Below, in pieces: positions 1-8,512 of a stretch of DNA of 64,000 bases. Numbering within the stretch: the first letter of the stretch is position 1; every line of letters starts with the position of its first letter. This DNA comes from Arthrobacter sp. Y81. Its GTDB lineage: Bacteria; Actinomycetota; Actinomycetes; Actinomycetales; Micrococcaceae. Under the pieces are notes generated by a model that worked only from the letters and a program-made list of their open reading frames with translations, searched no databases and was not told where the DNA came from. Location of the stretch: assembly GCF_002929335.1 (NCBI RefSeq), contig NZ_PJIL01000002.1:1-64000 (forward strand). The letters are read 5' to 3'. A program made the translations under genes and the position numbers.

Positions 1-150
1 CAAATCCAACCAATCCATATAAATAAATTGGTATCAACAAACTTGGCACACTATTGAGTTCTCAAACAACAGACACATTCGAATACTTCTCAAACAAATA
101 TTTGAATTCCGATGAATTCTTTGTTAGTATTTCTTCGCTGCGATGTTTCT
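1..150 (-). promoter_or_regulatory. 5' leader of an rRNA operon (16S gene lies beyond the left edge)
   Basis: This AT-rich stretch stands out from the GC-rich surroundings and carries no gene. On the minus strand, positions 67-47 read as the conserved actinobacterial pre-rRNA leader element (core GAGAACTCAATAGTGTG), which lies upstream of 16S rRNA and contains the antitermination/processing signals. The rRNA gene itself would start left of base 1, so it is not visible. tyrS directly upstream of an rrn operon is a familiar actinobacterial arrangement. Confidence 0.8.
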
Positions 151-179
151 AGCTTATTTCATTCATTTCCACTTTGCAA
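151..179 (-). promoter_or_regulatory. Candidate rRNA operon promoter
   Basis: On the minus strand TTGCAA (179-174) and TAAGCT (156-151) are separated by 17 bases, in good agreement with a housekeeping sigma-70-type promoter. They sit about 85 bases before the conserved rRNA leader element. The TAAGCT hexamer resembles the -10 elements of other actinobacterial rrn promoters. This is inferred from pattern only. Confidence 0.55.
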
Positions 180-320
180 ATCCGGATATTCTCCAGAAAT
201 TCACTTGATGGAATGAATCCGCCCAGCAAAACGTGAAGCAATTTTCCATCTCTGCGCCTTGCGCATGAAGAATTGCTTCTCATTTGTAGGGGGTCTGTCA
301 CCACTCAGCGGCGGCGACTC

Positions 321-374
321 AGAAAACAATACACGCTCCTCCCCGGCCGTGCAAATCGGCCGGGAAGGAGCGTG
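321..374 (-). terminator. Rho-independent terminator of tyrS
   Basis: An 18-bp stem with one mismatch (332-349 paired with 357-374) encloses a 7-base loop. On the minus strand it is followed by a T-rich tail (ATTGTTTTCT, plus-strand 321-331). It starts about 20 bases after the tyrS stop codon and separates tyrS from the rRNA operon. Confidence 0.8.
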
Positions 375-394
375 CGGTTGGCTCCTGGAGACTG

Positions 395-1714
395 CTAGTT
401 CGAGGACAGTGCTACTTCCACGGTCGCCAGATTCTTCTTCCCCCGGCGCAGCAGCAGGTAGCGCCCGTGCAGGAGTTCGGTTCCTGGAATGACCGCGTCG
501 GGATCGGTCACCTTGGTGTTGTTTACATAGGCGCCGCCCTCACCCACGGTCCGGCGGGCGGCCGACTTGCTGTCCGAGAGCCCGGAGGCCACGAGCAGGT
601 CAACGATGCCGAGGCCGTCGGCGTTAATGCGGGCCAAAGGCAGTTCAGCGGTTGCGGCCGCAAGGGTGCGCTCGTCCAGAGCCGCGAGGTCCCCGCCACC
701 GAACAGTGCCGCCGAGGCGGCGATGACCTTCTCAGTTGCTTCCTCGCCATGGACAAGCGAGGTCACTTCGAACGCAAGCCTCCGCTGGCCCTCCCGTGCA
801 AAGGGACGCTCGGCAATGGAAACTTCCAAGGCTTCGATTTCGGCGCGGGTCAGGAAAGTGAAGACCTTCAGCCTCGCCGCAACGTCGGCATCGGCCGTGT
901 TAAGCCAGAACTGGTAAAAGGCGTACGGGCTGCACATCTCCGGATCGAGCCAGATGGCGTTGCCTTCGCTCTTGCCGAACTTGGTGCCGTCCGAATTGGT
1001 GATGAGCGGCGTACCGAGTGCGTGCACGTGCTTGCCTTCAACCTTGCGGATGAGTTCGGTGCCGCTGGTCAGGTTGCCCCACTGGTCCGATCCCCCAGTC
1101 TCCAGGACGCAACCGTAGTCCCGGAAGAGCTGCAGGTAATCCATACCCTGGAGGATCTGGTAGCTGAACTCGGTGTAGCTGATGCCTTCATCCGAGCTGA
1201 GGCGAGAGGCAACGGCGTCCTTGCGGAGCATGGTGCCGACACGGAAGTGCTTTCCGATTTCGCGAAGGAAGTCGATCGCGCTCAGCGGGGCGGTCCAGTC
1301 CAGGTTGTTGACCATCCTGGCGGCGTTTTCGCCTTCGAAGCTCAGGAAGCGGCGGACCTGTGCCTGGAGGTAACCGACCCACTCAGAGACAGTGTCTTTG
1401 GTGTTCAAGGTGCGTTCCGCCGTCGGCCGCGGGTCACCGATCAGTCCTGTCGACCCGCCAACGAGGCCCAGGGGTTTATGCCCGGCCAGCTGGAGCCTGC
1501 GCATCAGGAGCAACTGCACGAGGTTGCCCAGGTGCAGGCTGGGTGCTGTGGGGTCGAACCCGCAGTAATAGGTGATCGGGTCCCCCGCGAGCAGCTTCTC
1601 CAGTTCCACTTCATCAGTGGAAACGTGGACTAGGCCGCGCCAGTTGAGCTCTTGCCAGATGTTGGCAAAGCCCGGGTCGTTCTGCTGGGACTCGAGATCA
1701 TTTAGTTGGGACAC
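395..1714 (-). CDS. tyrS: Tyrosyl-tRNA synthetase
   Basis: Charges tRNA-Tyr with tyrosine in the cytoplasm. The class I signature HLGN is at about residues 61-64 and the KMSKS-type loop KFGKS at about residue 245; a C-terminal S4-like RNA-binding domain (VDLLVASGLSDSKSAARR) follows. I place the start at GTG 1714, giving 439 residues, the usual family length. An upstream in-frame ATG at 1807 would read through the 23-bp tandem repeat and give an atypical N-terminus. It lies last in line after the leftward helD gene and just before the rRNA operon leader. Confidence 0.95.
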   Translation of the reverse strand: MSQLNDLESQQNDPGFANIWQELNWRGLVHVSTDEVELEKLLAGDPITYYCGFDPTAPSLHLGNLVQLLLMRRLQLAGHKPLGLVGGSTGLIGDPRPTAERTLNTKDTVSEWVGYLQAQVRRFLSFEGENAARMVNNLDWTAPLSAIDFLREIGKHFRVGTMLRKDAVASRLSSDEGISYTEFSYQILQGMDYLQLFRDYGCVLETGGSDQWGNLTSGTELIRKVEGKHVHALGTPLITNSDGTKFGKSEGNAIWLDPEMCSPYAFYQFWLNTADADVAARLKVFTFLTRAEIEALEVSIAERPFAREGQRRLAFEVTSLVHGEEATEKVIAASAALFGGGDLAALDERTLAAATAELPLARINADGLGIVDLLVASGLSDSKSAARRTVGEGGAYVNNTKVTDPDAVIPGTELLHGRYLLLRRGKKNLATVEVALSSN

Positions 1715-1745
1715 GTGATCTAAGTTAGCAGGATTGGCTGGTCCC

Positions 1746-1828
1746 CAGCGCAGCGTGACAAGTCCGGCCAGCGCAGCGTGACAAGTCCGGCCAGCGCAGC
1801 GTGACAAGTCCGGCCAGCGCAGCGTGAC
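1746..1828. repeat. 23-bp tandem repeat, 3.6 copies, upstream of tyrS
   Basis: Three exact copies of a 23-base unit (1746-1768, 1769-1791, 1792-1814) plus 14 bases of a fourth (1815-1828), beginning CAGCGCAGCGTGACAAGTCC. They fill most of the gap between the helD stop and the tyrS start. The unit is not a multiple of three, so it is not a coding repeat. On the tyrS strand each copy carries TTGTCA, which resembles a -35 hexamer, but no convincing -10 follows at the right distance. Confidence 0.9.
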
Positions 1829-1883
1829 GGTGCCGCCGGGACGGCAGGAGGCCGGTAGGGTCCGGTCCTCCCGCCATCGGGGA

Positions 1884-4112
1884 TTAGCGTTCGATGCCTG
1901 CCGGCACCGGGGCGGCTGCGATCAGCCGCAGCCGCTGCGTTGGCCGGGTCATGGCAACGTAAAGGTCGCCTACCCGTCCGTGCTCGTGGTTGAGCATCAT
2001 GGCCGGCTCCAGCACCACAACGCCGTCGAACTCCAGGCCCTTGGCTTCCCTCGGGCTGATGACGACAATGTCCTGCTCGTAGCTGCCGGCACCGGTACCG
2101 ACGCGCCGGCCGTAGGCGGCGCGCAGCGCCGACGTGGCCTGCGGCAGCAGTTCGCCGTCGGCAATCACGGCGAGCAAGCCGCCGTCGAGCGCGTCCAGCT
2201 CGTCCGGGAGGACCTCCACGAGCCGGCTGACCACAGAACCGTCATCCACACGGTCAATGATCGGCGACCAGCGGCCTTCGCGGACGGCCTTGGGGGCCGA
2301 AACAACCAGCCCTGCAGCGGTGGCCATCCTGGCCGCTGCTTCAGCGATCTGTGACGGCGTGCGGTAGTTGACCGTCAGTTCCTCGAGCTGCCAGCGGTCG
2401 CCGAACATCGGTTCCAGCGCGCCCTGCCAGGAATTGGCACCCGCTACGGAACTGGTCTGGGCGATGTCGCCGACGATCGTGAACGACTTCAACGGGCAGC
2501 GCCGGACCAGCAGGCGCCACTGCATCGGCGACAGTTCCTGGGCCTCGTCAACCACAATGTGCCCGAAGGCCCAGGTGCGGTCGCTGGTTGCCCGCTCCGC
2601 CGCAGTGAGCCGCGCTTCGCGCTCCTGGTTCTGGTCGACGAGTTCCTCGGCCGTCATCAGCACGTCCACGCCGGCGGTCTCCATGTTCACCAGCGTCTGC
2701 TTCGCGTTGGCGATGTCCCGTGCGCGGTCGTGCTCCTGCTGAGCCAGTCCGCGGCCGGCCGCGGGATCAAGCTCGCCGAGCAGCTCGGCGGCTTCATCCA
2801 GCAACGGCACGTCCGCTTCGGTCCACGGGCTGTCGACGGGACGGCTGAGCAGAGCACGCTCAGCGTCGGTGAGGTCAGGGGTGCAGGCTTCCAGGATGGC
2901 CGGCTTGCTGAACAGCTCGGAGATGAGCTTTTCCGGTGTCATCGGCATCCAGCAGAGATTCAGTGCGATCCGGACATCGCGCGCCGTGCGGACGTCCTCG
3001 GCCAGATACGAGCGGTCCGCGTTGTTGCCGATGCTGCCGGCCTCAACGAGCTCGGTCATCTGTTCGGTCAGCTCGCGGAGCAGGATCTTCACGAACGTCA
3101 GGCGCGCCTCGTTGTGCGGCTTGTGGGTGGCGCGGGCCTTTTCCCGTGCCCGGCGCACCTGGCGCGGGGTCAGGACCAGCTTGCGGCCGTCCACTTCAAG
3201 GATCCGGTTCTCGGCCGGAATGCGCTGCCGGTTGGACACCGCGTTGGCCACCACCTCGGCCATGGACAGCCGTCCCTTGACCGCTGCGACGTCCGATTCC
3301 TGTTCCGGTACGGCATTGATGCCCGGCATCAGCCGGCCGACGCTCGCCATAACGACGCCCGTCTCGCCGAGGGACGGCAGGACGCGCTCGATGTACTTCA
3401 TGAACGACGACGACGGGCCCACGAGGAGCACGCCGGCAGTCTTGAGCCGGTCGCGGTGGGTATAAAGCAGGTACGCGGCCCGGTGCAGTGCGACGGCGGT
3501 CTTGCCCGTTCCGGGGCCACCCTGGACGACGACGGCTCCGGAGATGGAGGAGCGGATGATCCTGTCCTGTTCGGACTGGATGGTGCCCACGATGTCCGAC
3601 ATGCGTCCGGTGCGCTTGGAGTTCAGGGCCGCCAGCAGCGCACCCTCCCCCTGCAGCGATTCATTGTCGGCCAGCATGCCGGCGTCAAGGACGTCATCTT
3701 CAATGGCCTTGACCTCACGGCCCTGCAGGATCAGGTGGCGGCGACGGCGTACGCCCTGGCGGTCGAAGGCCGTGGCCTGGTAGAAGTGCCCGGCCTCGGG
3801 CGCGCGCCAGTCAACCATGAGCCGCTGGAGGTCGTCCGTGGTGAGGCCGATACGGCCGATGTACTGGGCCTCCCCCGAGTCCAGGTCGAGGCGGCCGAAT
3901 ACCAGCCGGTCGTCCACGGCATCGAGCTGCGCCAGGCGGTCCTCATAGAGGGCCGCGAAGGCGTCCCGTTCGGAAACATTCTGCATGGTTCCCACGGCTC
4001 CGGCACGGCGGACCTGGGCGAGTTGAGTGCGCTTTTCCGCGCGCAGTTCATCCAAGCGGGCATACAGTCCAGCAACATAGTCCCGTTCATGGGCCAAATC
4101 AGCGTCGAGCAT
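1884..4112 (-). CDS. helD: HelD-family RNA polymerase recycling ATPase (UvrD/Rep-like)
   Basis: A superfamily 1 helicase-fold ATPase of 742 residues. The Walker A motif GGPGTGKTAVALH lies near residue 200, the Walker B/DEAQ box VVDEAQELSP near 525, motif III VGDIAQ follows, and the C-terminal motif LYVAMTRPTQRL closes the fold. The N-terminal helical region (ERDYVAGLYARLDELR...) resembles the coiled coil that HelD inserts into RNA polymerase. HelD proteins free stalled RNA polymerase from nucleic acid; some actinobacterial relatives (HelR) also protect against rifamycins. A possible -10 (TAGAAT, 4153-4148) lies upstream. It is separated from tyrS by a tandem repeat. Confidence 0.82.
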   Translation of the reverse strand: MLDADLAHERDYVAGLYARLDELRAEKRTQLAQVRRAGAVGTMQNVSERDAFAALYEDRLAQLDAVDDRLVFGRLDLDSGEAQYIGRIGLTTDDLQRLMVDWRAPEAGHFYQATAFDRQGVRRRRHLILQGREVKAIEDDVLDAGMLADNESLQGEGALLAALNSKRTGRMSDIVGTIQSEQDRIIRSSISGAVVVQGGPGTGKTAVALHRAAYLLYTHRDRLKTAGVLLVGPSSSFMKYIERVLPSLGETGVVMASVGRLMPGINAVPEQESDVAAVKGRLSMAEVVANAVSNRQRIPAENRILEVDGRKLVLTPRQVRRAREKARATHKPHNEARLTFVKILLRELTEQMTELVEAGSIGNNADRSYLAEDVRTARDVRIALNLCWMPMTPEKLISELFSKPAILEACTPDLTDAERALLSRPVDSPWTEADVPLLDEAAELLGELDPAAGRGLAQQEHDRARDIANAKQTLVNMETAGVDVLMTAEELVDQNQEREARLTAAERATSDRTWAFGHIVVDEAQELSPMQWRLLVRRCPLKSFTIVGDIAQTSSVAGANSWQGALEPMFGDRWQLEELTVNYRTPSQIAEAAARMATAAGLVVSAPKAVREGRWSPIIDRVDDGSVVSRLVEVLPDELDALDGGLLAVIADGELLPQATSALRAAYGRRVGTGAGSYEQDIVVISPREAKGLEFDGVVVLEPAMMLNHEHGRVGDLYVAMTRPTQRLRLIAAAPVPAGIER

Positions 4113-4258
4113 CGAGACTTTCCCCTATCGCAAAAGACGGACCGTCCATTCTACAACCATTTTGATGGACGCGCCTGAAACATTTCAGTTTCGCCGTTTT
4201 CCGGCGCCAAACTCCGCGCGGCCGGACTCCCCGCGGCACTGGTCCCGGCGGGACCACG

Positions 4259-4816
4259 TCAGATCCTGATGAGCGAGCGGACACGGTGGCCGGTAAGTGC
4301 CGAACGCCCGCGCAGCTCGCCGAGCTCCATGACCACGCCCACCCCGGCAACGTGGATTCCGCAGCGTTCGAACAGCCTCGTGGCGGCACCGAGCGTGCCG
4401 CCGGTGGCCAGGACGTCGTCGAGAATCAGTACACGGCTTCCGGCCGGCAGGTCGGTGGTGTGCAGTTCAAGGGTTGCGGTGCCGTACTCCAGCGCGTAGT
4501 CCTCCGCGACCACCTTGCGAGGGAGTTTGCCGGCTTTCCGGACCGTGATGACGCCCGTGTTGGTGGCGTAAGCGGCAGCGGCTGCCAACAGGAAGCCGCG
4601 GGCCTCAACTCCGGCGACGGCGTCGAACTGTCCTTTGAACGGTTCAACCAGTGCGTCCACAACAGCGTGCAGCGCCGCACCGTTGGCAAAGACGGGCGTC
4701 AGGTCCCTGAACACGATTCCCGGCTTGGGGTAGTCCGGTACCGTGGCGCACAGGCTGTTGATCAGCTGGTCCACGGGAACGGTTCTTCTGGCTTGGCCCG
4801 GCTCGCTTTGATTCAC
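4259..4816 (-). CDS. apt: Adenine phosphoribosyltransferase
   Basis: Purine salvage: adenine plus PRPP gives AMP and pyrophosphate. The 185-residue protein begins with a typical Apt N-terminus (LINSLCATVPDYPKPGIVFRD), has the substrate loop EARGFLLAAA, and carries the PRPP-binding motif VLILDDVLATGGT near residue 130. It sits alone between helD and the Mpg-type glycosylase gene, all leftward. In many actinobacteria apt neighbours relA; that is not the case here. Confidence 0.93.
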   Translation of the reverse strand: MNQSEPGQARRTVPVDQLINSLCATVPDYPKPGIVFRDLTPVFANGAALHAVVDALVEPFKGQFDAVAGVEARGFLLAAAAAYATNTGVITVRKAGKLPRKVVAEDYALEYGTATLELHTTDLPAGSRVLILDDVLATGGTLGAATRLFERCGIHVAGVGVVMELGELRGRSALTGHRVRSLIRI

Positions 4817-4859
4817 GCATCCACCCTATGCCGGTCGCGGCCATTCTTCACGGTCCGCC

Positions 4860-4905
4860 CCGTGTGGCAGCGGCGCGTAAACCCGTGTAGCAGCGGCGCC
4901 TAAAC
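4860..4905. repeat. Two tandem 23-base copies at the 3' end of the mpg gene
   Basis: Bases 4860-4882 and 4883-4905 are direct copies with two differences (G/A and G/C). The second copy contains the stop codon of the glycosylase gene (4902-4900), so the first looks like a duplication of the gene's last codons into the spacer. The 23-base period equals that of the repeat at 1746-1828, though the sequences differ. Confidence 0.7.
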
Positions 4906-5553
4906 CGGACGGGCTTTCGCGGCCTTGTAGCGCGAGACCGTGGGATCACCGGTCAGCCAGTACCGCCACGGATAGGCGTGGCTGCCGCCCGCACCTGAAA
5001 CCCCGACGCGCGGCCCCGTGCTGATGTCGCGTGCCCGTGACACCGGCAGCTCCAACCTGAACGGTTCGCTGAGGGCGTCCCGGCCGCTGTCCGTCGTCGT
5101 CAGTCCCAGCGCCGTGGCCAGCCGGGCAGGCCCGCTGGCCAGGTCCTTGGGGGATTTCGACGCCGGACGCCTGGCGCGGGCAAGTTCCTCGCCGCCCACT
5201 ATTTCCCCGCCGCGGAGCAGGAGCGCAGAGGCAACGCCCGGCGGTCCGCAGACAATGTTGGCGCAGTAGTGCATCCCGTAAGTGAAGTAGACGTACAGGT
5301 GCCCGGCCGGTCCGAACATGGGCTTGTTGCGTCCAGTGGGTCCGCGGAAGGTGTGCGATCCGGGGTCCGGGTGCTGCGAGTCGTGCGGACCGAGGTAGGC
5401 CTCCACCTCGGTGATCCGCACCGAGACCGAACCTTCGGGACTGGCGTAGCTGAGCACGGCGCCGAGCAGCTGTGGCGCCACATGCCGGGCGTCCCCGGAC
5501 AGCAGCTGACGCACGGAGTGTTCGTGTCCGGCTCGTGGCGGGCTGCTGCTCAT
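4900..5553 (-). CDS. mpg: DNA-3-methyladenine glycosylase, AAG/Mpg type
   Basis: Removes alkylated purines from DNA in base excision repair. The 217-residue protein has the AAG-fold signatures VRITEVEAYLG (with the catalytic-type Glu), the SHTFRGPTGRN segment, and YVYFTYGMHYCANIV, followed by the LLRGGE strand. Length is normal for bacterial family members. It is divergent from the Ada-AlkA gene 94 bases away, so the two repair genes may share a control region. Its 3' end is duplicated in the spacer. Confidence 0.9.
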   Translation of the reverse strand: MSSSPPRAGHEHSVRQLLSGDARHVAPQLLGAVLSYASPEGSVSVRITEVEAYLGPHDSQHPDPGSHTFRGPTGRNKPMFGPAGHLYVYFTYGMHYCANIVCGPPGVASALLLRGGEIVGGEELARARRPASKSPKDLASGPARLATALGLTTTDSGRDALSEPFRLELPVSRARDISTGPRVGVSGAGGSHAYPWRYWLTGDPTVSRYKAAKARPV

Positions 5554-5647
5554 GCATCGACTTTAACAAAGACCGCCTCAACCAAGCCGCCACGGCCGTG
5601 TCCGATTTCCGCTAGCACAGGGTGCGGCGAGCTGACAGGATGGAGCC

Positions 5648-7168
5648 ATGGACTTCTGGCAGCGCTACCGGGCAATCGATGCCCGCGACACCCGCTTCGA
5701 CGGGCAGTTCTACACGGCTGTCCGGACCACTGGCATCTACTGCCGTCCGTCGTGCCCGGCCAGGACGCCGAAGGCGGAGAACGTCACGTTCTACGAAACC
5801 TCCGCTGCCGCCCACGACGCGGGGTACCGGGCCTGCAAGCGCTGCCTTCCGGAAGCTGTTCCGGGCACGCCCGCGTGGAACATCCGTTCCGACATTGCGG
5901 GCCGGGCCATGCGGCTCATCAACGACGGCGTGATCAACCGCGACGGCGTGGAGGGGCTGGCCTCGCGGCTCGGATATTCCTCACGGCAGCTCAACCGGAT
6001 CCTGAGCCACGAGCTGGGCGCCGGTCCGTTGTCGCTGGCACGGGCCAGCAGGGCGCAGACCGCCCGGACTCTTCTGGTGTCCACCCGGATGAAGCTTGCC
6101 GACGTTGCCTTCGCGGCCGGGTTCAGCAGCGTCCGCCAGTTCAACGAAACCATCGGCGAGGTCTTCGCCATGACTCCGACGGCGCTGCGGGGAACCGCCC
6201 GCCACCACCGGGCACCGGCCGCCACCACGGCATTGACGCTCAGCCTGCCTTACCGTGAACCGTTCGATCCGGGCATCTTCGACTTCCTCGCGGTCCGGTC
6301 CATCCCCGGGATCGAGACCGGCACCGCAACCTCCTACGCAAGGACCCTGCGGCTCCCCCACGCCGATGCCCGCTTCAGCGTTGAGTACGACGACGGCGCC
6401 CCGGGGCGGCCCCTGATCCTCACCATCGGGGCGGTGGACCTGCGGGATCTGCCATCATTGCTGAGCCGGGTCCGGCGGCTCCTGGACCTCGATGCCGACC
6501 CGGTGGCCATCGACAGCGCGCTGGCAGCCGATCCGCGGCTGGCGCCGGCGGTAAAGGCCCTGCCCGGCATGCGGATGCCCGGGGCCGTGGATCCGCAGGA
6601 GCTGCTGATCCGCGCCATGATCGGACAGCAGATCACCGTCGCGGCTGCCCGGACCGCACTGACCCAGCTGTCCGCCTGCGGAAGCGAGAGCCTGGTGCCC
6701 GCGGACGGCCTGCACAGGCTGTTCCCCACGGCCGCCCAGATCGCCGACCCCGGCTTCGGCCTGCTGCGTGGTCCGCAGCGGCGGATCGATTCCGTCCGTA
6801 CCGCCGCTGCCGCGATGGCCTCCGGCAGCCTGGAATTCGGCTACGGCGACGACCTCGCCGGGTTGCAGGCCAAGCTCCTCCCGCTCCCCGGGGTGGGACC
6901 GTGGACCGTGGGATACGTTGCCATGCGGGTGATCGGTGCCCCGGATGTGTTCCTGGCCAACGACGCCGCGGTGAAAAACGGGATCCTTGCGCTCGACGCT
7001 GCAACACAGGAGGACCACCGGCTGCCCGGCGAACACAGCCCGGACTTCACCGAAGTACGCCCCTGGCGTTCGTATGCCACCATGCACCTCTGGCGCGCCG
7101 CGGCCCTGCGCACCAAGCCCAAACCCAAGCTCCCGGCACCCACGCTGTCTGCCGTTCCGGCAGGTTGA
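5648..7168 (+). CDS. alkA: Ada-type methyl acceptor / AraC regulator fused to AlkA glycosylase
   Basis: A 506-residue fusion. Residues 1-80 form the Ada N-terminal zinc/methyl-acceptor domain with Cys residues in [13 protein letters not shown] and CKRCLP. About 85-185 is an AraC-type helix-turn-helix ([33 protein letters not shown]). From about 195 an AlkA domain follows, with its helix-hairpin-helix in [18 protein letters not shown]. It should sense methyl phosphotriesters, activate transcription and excise alkylated bases. The Ada C-terminal O6-methylguanine domain is absent and is supplied by ogt just downstream, as in mycobacteria. Confidence 0.92.
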   Translation: MDFWQRYRAIDARDTRFDGQFYTAVRTTGIYCRPSCPARTPKAENVTFYETSAAAHDAGYRACKRCLPEAVPGTPAWNIRSDIAGRAMRLINDGVINRDGVEGLASRLGYSSRQLNRILSHELGAGPLSLARASRAQTARTLLVSTRMKLADVAFAAGFSSVRQFNETIGEVFAMTPTALRGTARHHRAPAATTALTLSLPYREPFDPGIFDFLAVRSIPGIETGTATSYARTLRLPHADARFSVEYDDGAPGRPLILTIGAVDLRDLPSLLSRVRRLLDLDADPVAIDSALAADPRLAPAVKALPGMRMPGAVDPQELLIRAMIGQQITVAAARTALTQLSACGSESLVPADGLHRLFPTAAQIADPGFGLLRGPQRRIDSVRTAAAAMASGSLEFGYGDDLAGLQAKLLPLPGVGPWTVGYVAMRVIGAPDVFLANDAAVKNGILALDAATQEDHRLPGEHSPDFTEVRPWRSYATMHLWRAAALRTKPKPKLPAPTLSAVPAG

Positions 7169-7177
7169 CCAAAAGAC

Positions 7178-7231
7178 ATGACCCAAAAAATCGTGACCCA
7201 AGAAGACTTAACCCAGAAAGTGAAGCCATGA
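7178..7231 (+). CDS. Possible 17-codon upstream ORF overlapping the ogt start
   Basis: An ATG at 7178 opens a 17-residue frame, MTQKIVTQEDLTQKVKP, whose TGA overlaps the ogt ATG as ATGA. The DNA is a threefold imperfect 15-base repeat, giving the peptide a T-Q-K/E period of five. It could couple ogt translation to the upstream gene. There is no strong ribosome binding site before it, so it may be only spacer. Confidence 0.3.
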   Translation: MTQKIVTQEDLTQKVKP

Positions 7232-7722
7232 AAGCCCAACTGCTGACCATGTCCACCCCGGACGGCCCGTTCACCATCATTGCCCGCGACGGTGCCGTGC
7301 TGGCGTCCGGCTGGACCGCGGAACCGGCGGAGCTGACCGGCCAGATCCATCCTGAACTGCTGCCGGATGAGTTCGTTCCGGTTCTTGAGCTGGGCGAAAT
7401 TTCTGACGCCGTGGATGCTTTCTACGCCGGCGATCCGGAGCCCGCCATGCGGGTGCCGGTGCTGCAGAAGTCCGGGCCGTTCCGCAGCCATGCCTGGGAC
7501 GTGCTCCGGACAGTCAGCCCCGGACGGCCGGTGACGTATACCGAATACGCTGAACTGTCCGGGAACCCGAAGGCTGTCCGGGCCGCGGCCAGTGCGTGTG
7601 CCTTCAACGCTGCAGCCCTGTTCGTGCCGTGCCACCGCGTGGTGCGGACGGACGGCACCCTGGGCGGATTCAGGTGGGGGCTCACGGTCAAGGAGAGCCT
7701 GCTGGGACGGGAAAAACGCTGA
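7228..7722 (+). CDS. ogt: Methylated-DNA--protein-cysteine S-methyltransferase
   Basis: Suicide repair of O6-methylguanine. The 164-residue protein has the acceptor motif PCHRVV inside LFVPCHRVVRTDGTLGG and the DNA-binding wing RAAASACAFN. ATG 7228 gives the standard N-terminus for the family. It lies 59 bases after the Ada-AlkA gene on the same strand and is probably cotranscribed and induced with it. Confidence 0.94.
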   Translation: MKAQLLTMSTPDGPFTIIARDGAVLASGWTAEPAELTGQIHPELLPDEFVPVLELGEISDAVDAFYAGDPEPAMRVPVLQKSGPFRSHAWDVLRTVSPGRPVTYTEYAELSGNPKAVRAAASACAFNAAALFVPCHRVVRTDGTLGGFRWGLTVKESLLGREKR

Positions 7723-7744
7723 CGCCAGCGGCGTGCGCTGCCGG

Positions 7745-8482
7745 CTATTTGGTGATCGGAACGCCCGAGGGCCAGGGTAGGAGCTCCGGGAGGTCAACTC
7801 CGTCGGCAGCAGCAGACGCGCGCAGGCTCCCCAGCGAAGGTTCGCGTCCCGCCAGCCAGGCGGCGATGTCAGTCAGCATTCCGTTGATGACAGTGGACCG
7901 GTTTCCCGTGCCAATGCTCACCGGCGGCAGGCCCAGTGGCTGGAGGACGAACTTCTGCCCCTCCGGCACGCGGGCTGCCAGGAATCCGAACAGCTGTTCG
8001 CAGAACGTGCGGCTCCAGGTTTCCGGACCGAGTCCGGTGTTGAGGTCCGAGGTGTGGATCACGAGTTCCCGCCACAGTGCGGAACCGCCGTCCAGCACCA
8101 CTCCGCCGCGGTAGGAAATCGGCGCCTGCCAGCCGGCAGCATCCAAAGAATCGAAGGCCCGCAGGGCCCGTTCCAGCGCAGAGTCCAGATCGGCACGGTG
8201 TTGCGCCAGGGTGTGCCCGGCAGCCATCTCGATGGCCTTCGTGCGGCCGTCATAGCCGCCGTCGTAGAGATCAACCGTCTCCCCGCGGCCGGCGAATTCG
8301 AGTTGCCGGGCCATGGCGTTGGAGATCCCGGCGACGTGCGCCAGGACGTGCCCGCGCGTCCAGCCGGGCAACGTGGACGGTGCCGGGACGTCGGCTTCGG
8401 TGAGTTTGCCGGCCTGGGAGGCAACGACGTCGGCAGCTTTGTGGAGTTCGGTGAGCAGTGCGTCCGGTGTGATTGCGGTCAT
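7745..8482 (-). CDS. Maleylpyruvate isomerase family mycothiol-dependent protein
   Basis: A 245-residue protein of the MDMPI/DinB-like four-helix fold. The N-terminal half contains the metal-site region PGWTRGHVLAHVAGISNAM, with the conserved W-T-R-G-H-V-L-x-H pattern. The family includes mycothiol-dependent maleylpyruvate isomerase and thiol transferases, but most members have no assigned substrate. Nothing nearby points to aromatic degradation, so the substrate is left open. It converges on ogt. Confidence 0.8.
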   Translation of the reverse strand: MTAITPDALLTELHKAADVVASQAGKLTEADVPAPSTLPGWTRGHVLAHVAGISNAMARQLEFAGRGETVDLYDGGYDGRTKAIEMAAGHTLAQHRADLDSALERALRAFDSLDAAGWQAPISYRGGVVLDGGSALWRELVIHTSDLNTGLGPETWSRTFCEQLFGFLAARVPEGQKFVLQPLGLPPVSIGTGNRSTVINGMLTDIAAWLAGREPSLGSLRASAAADGVDLPELLPWPSGVPITK

Positions 8483-8512
8483 ACCGCAATCGTAGCGGAC
8501 AGTTAATCCGAC

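Noticed and set aside
77..120. TTCGAATA-like sequence near the rRNA leader as a LexA box
   Set aside because: Arms do not form the 16-base LexA palindrome; the region is explained by the rRNA leader.
467..1633. A 388-codon plus-strand open frame over tyrS
   Set aside because: It is antisense to a clear tyrosyl-tRNA synthetase and shows no family features; long shadow frames are common in GC-rich DNA.
2559..4178. A 539-codon plus-strand open frame over helD
   Set aside because: Antisense shadow of the HelD gene, rich in Arg/Gly/His as expected of a wrong frame.
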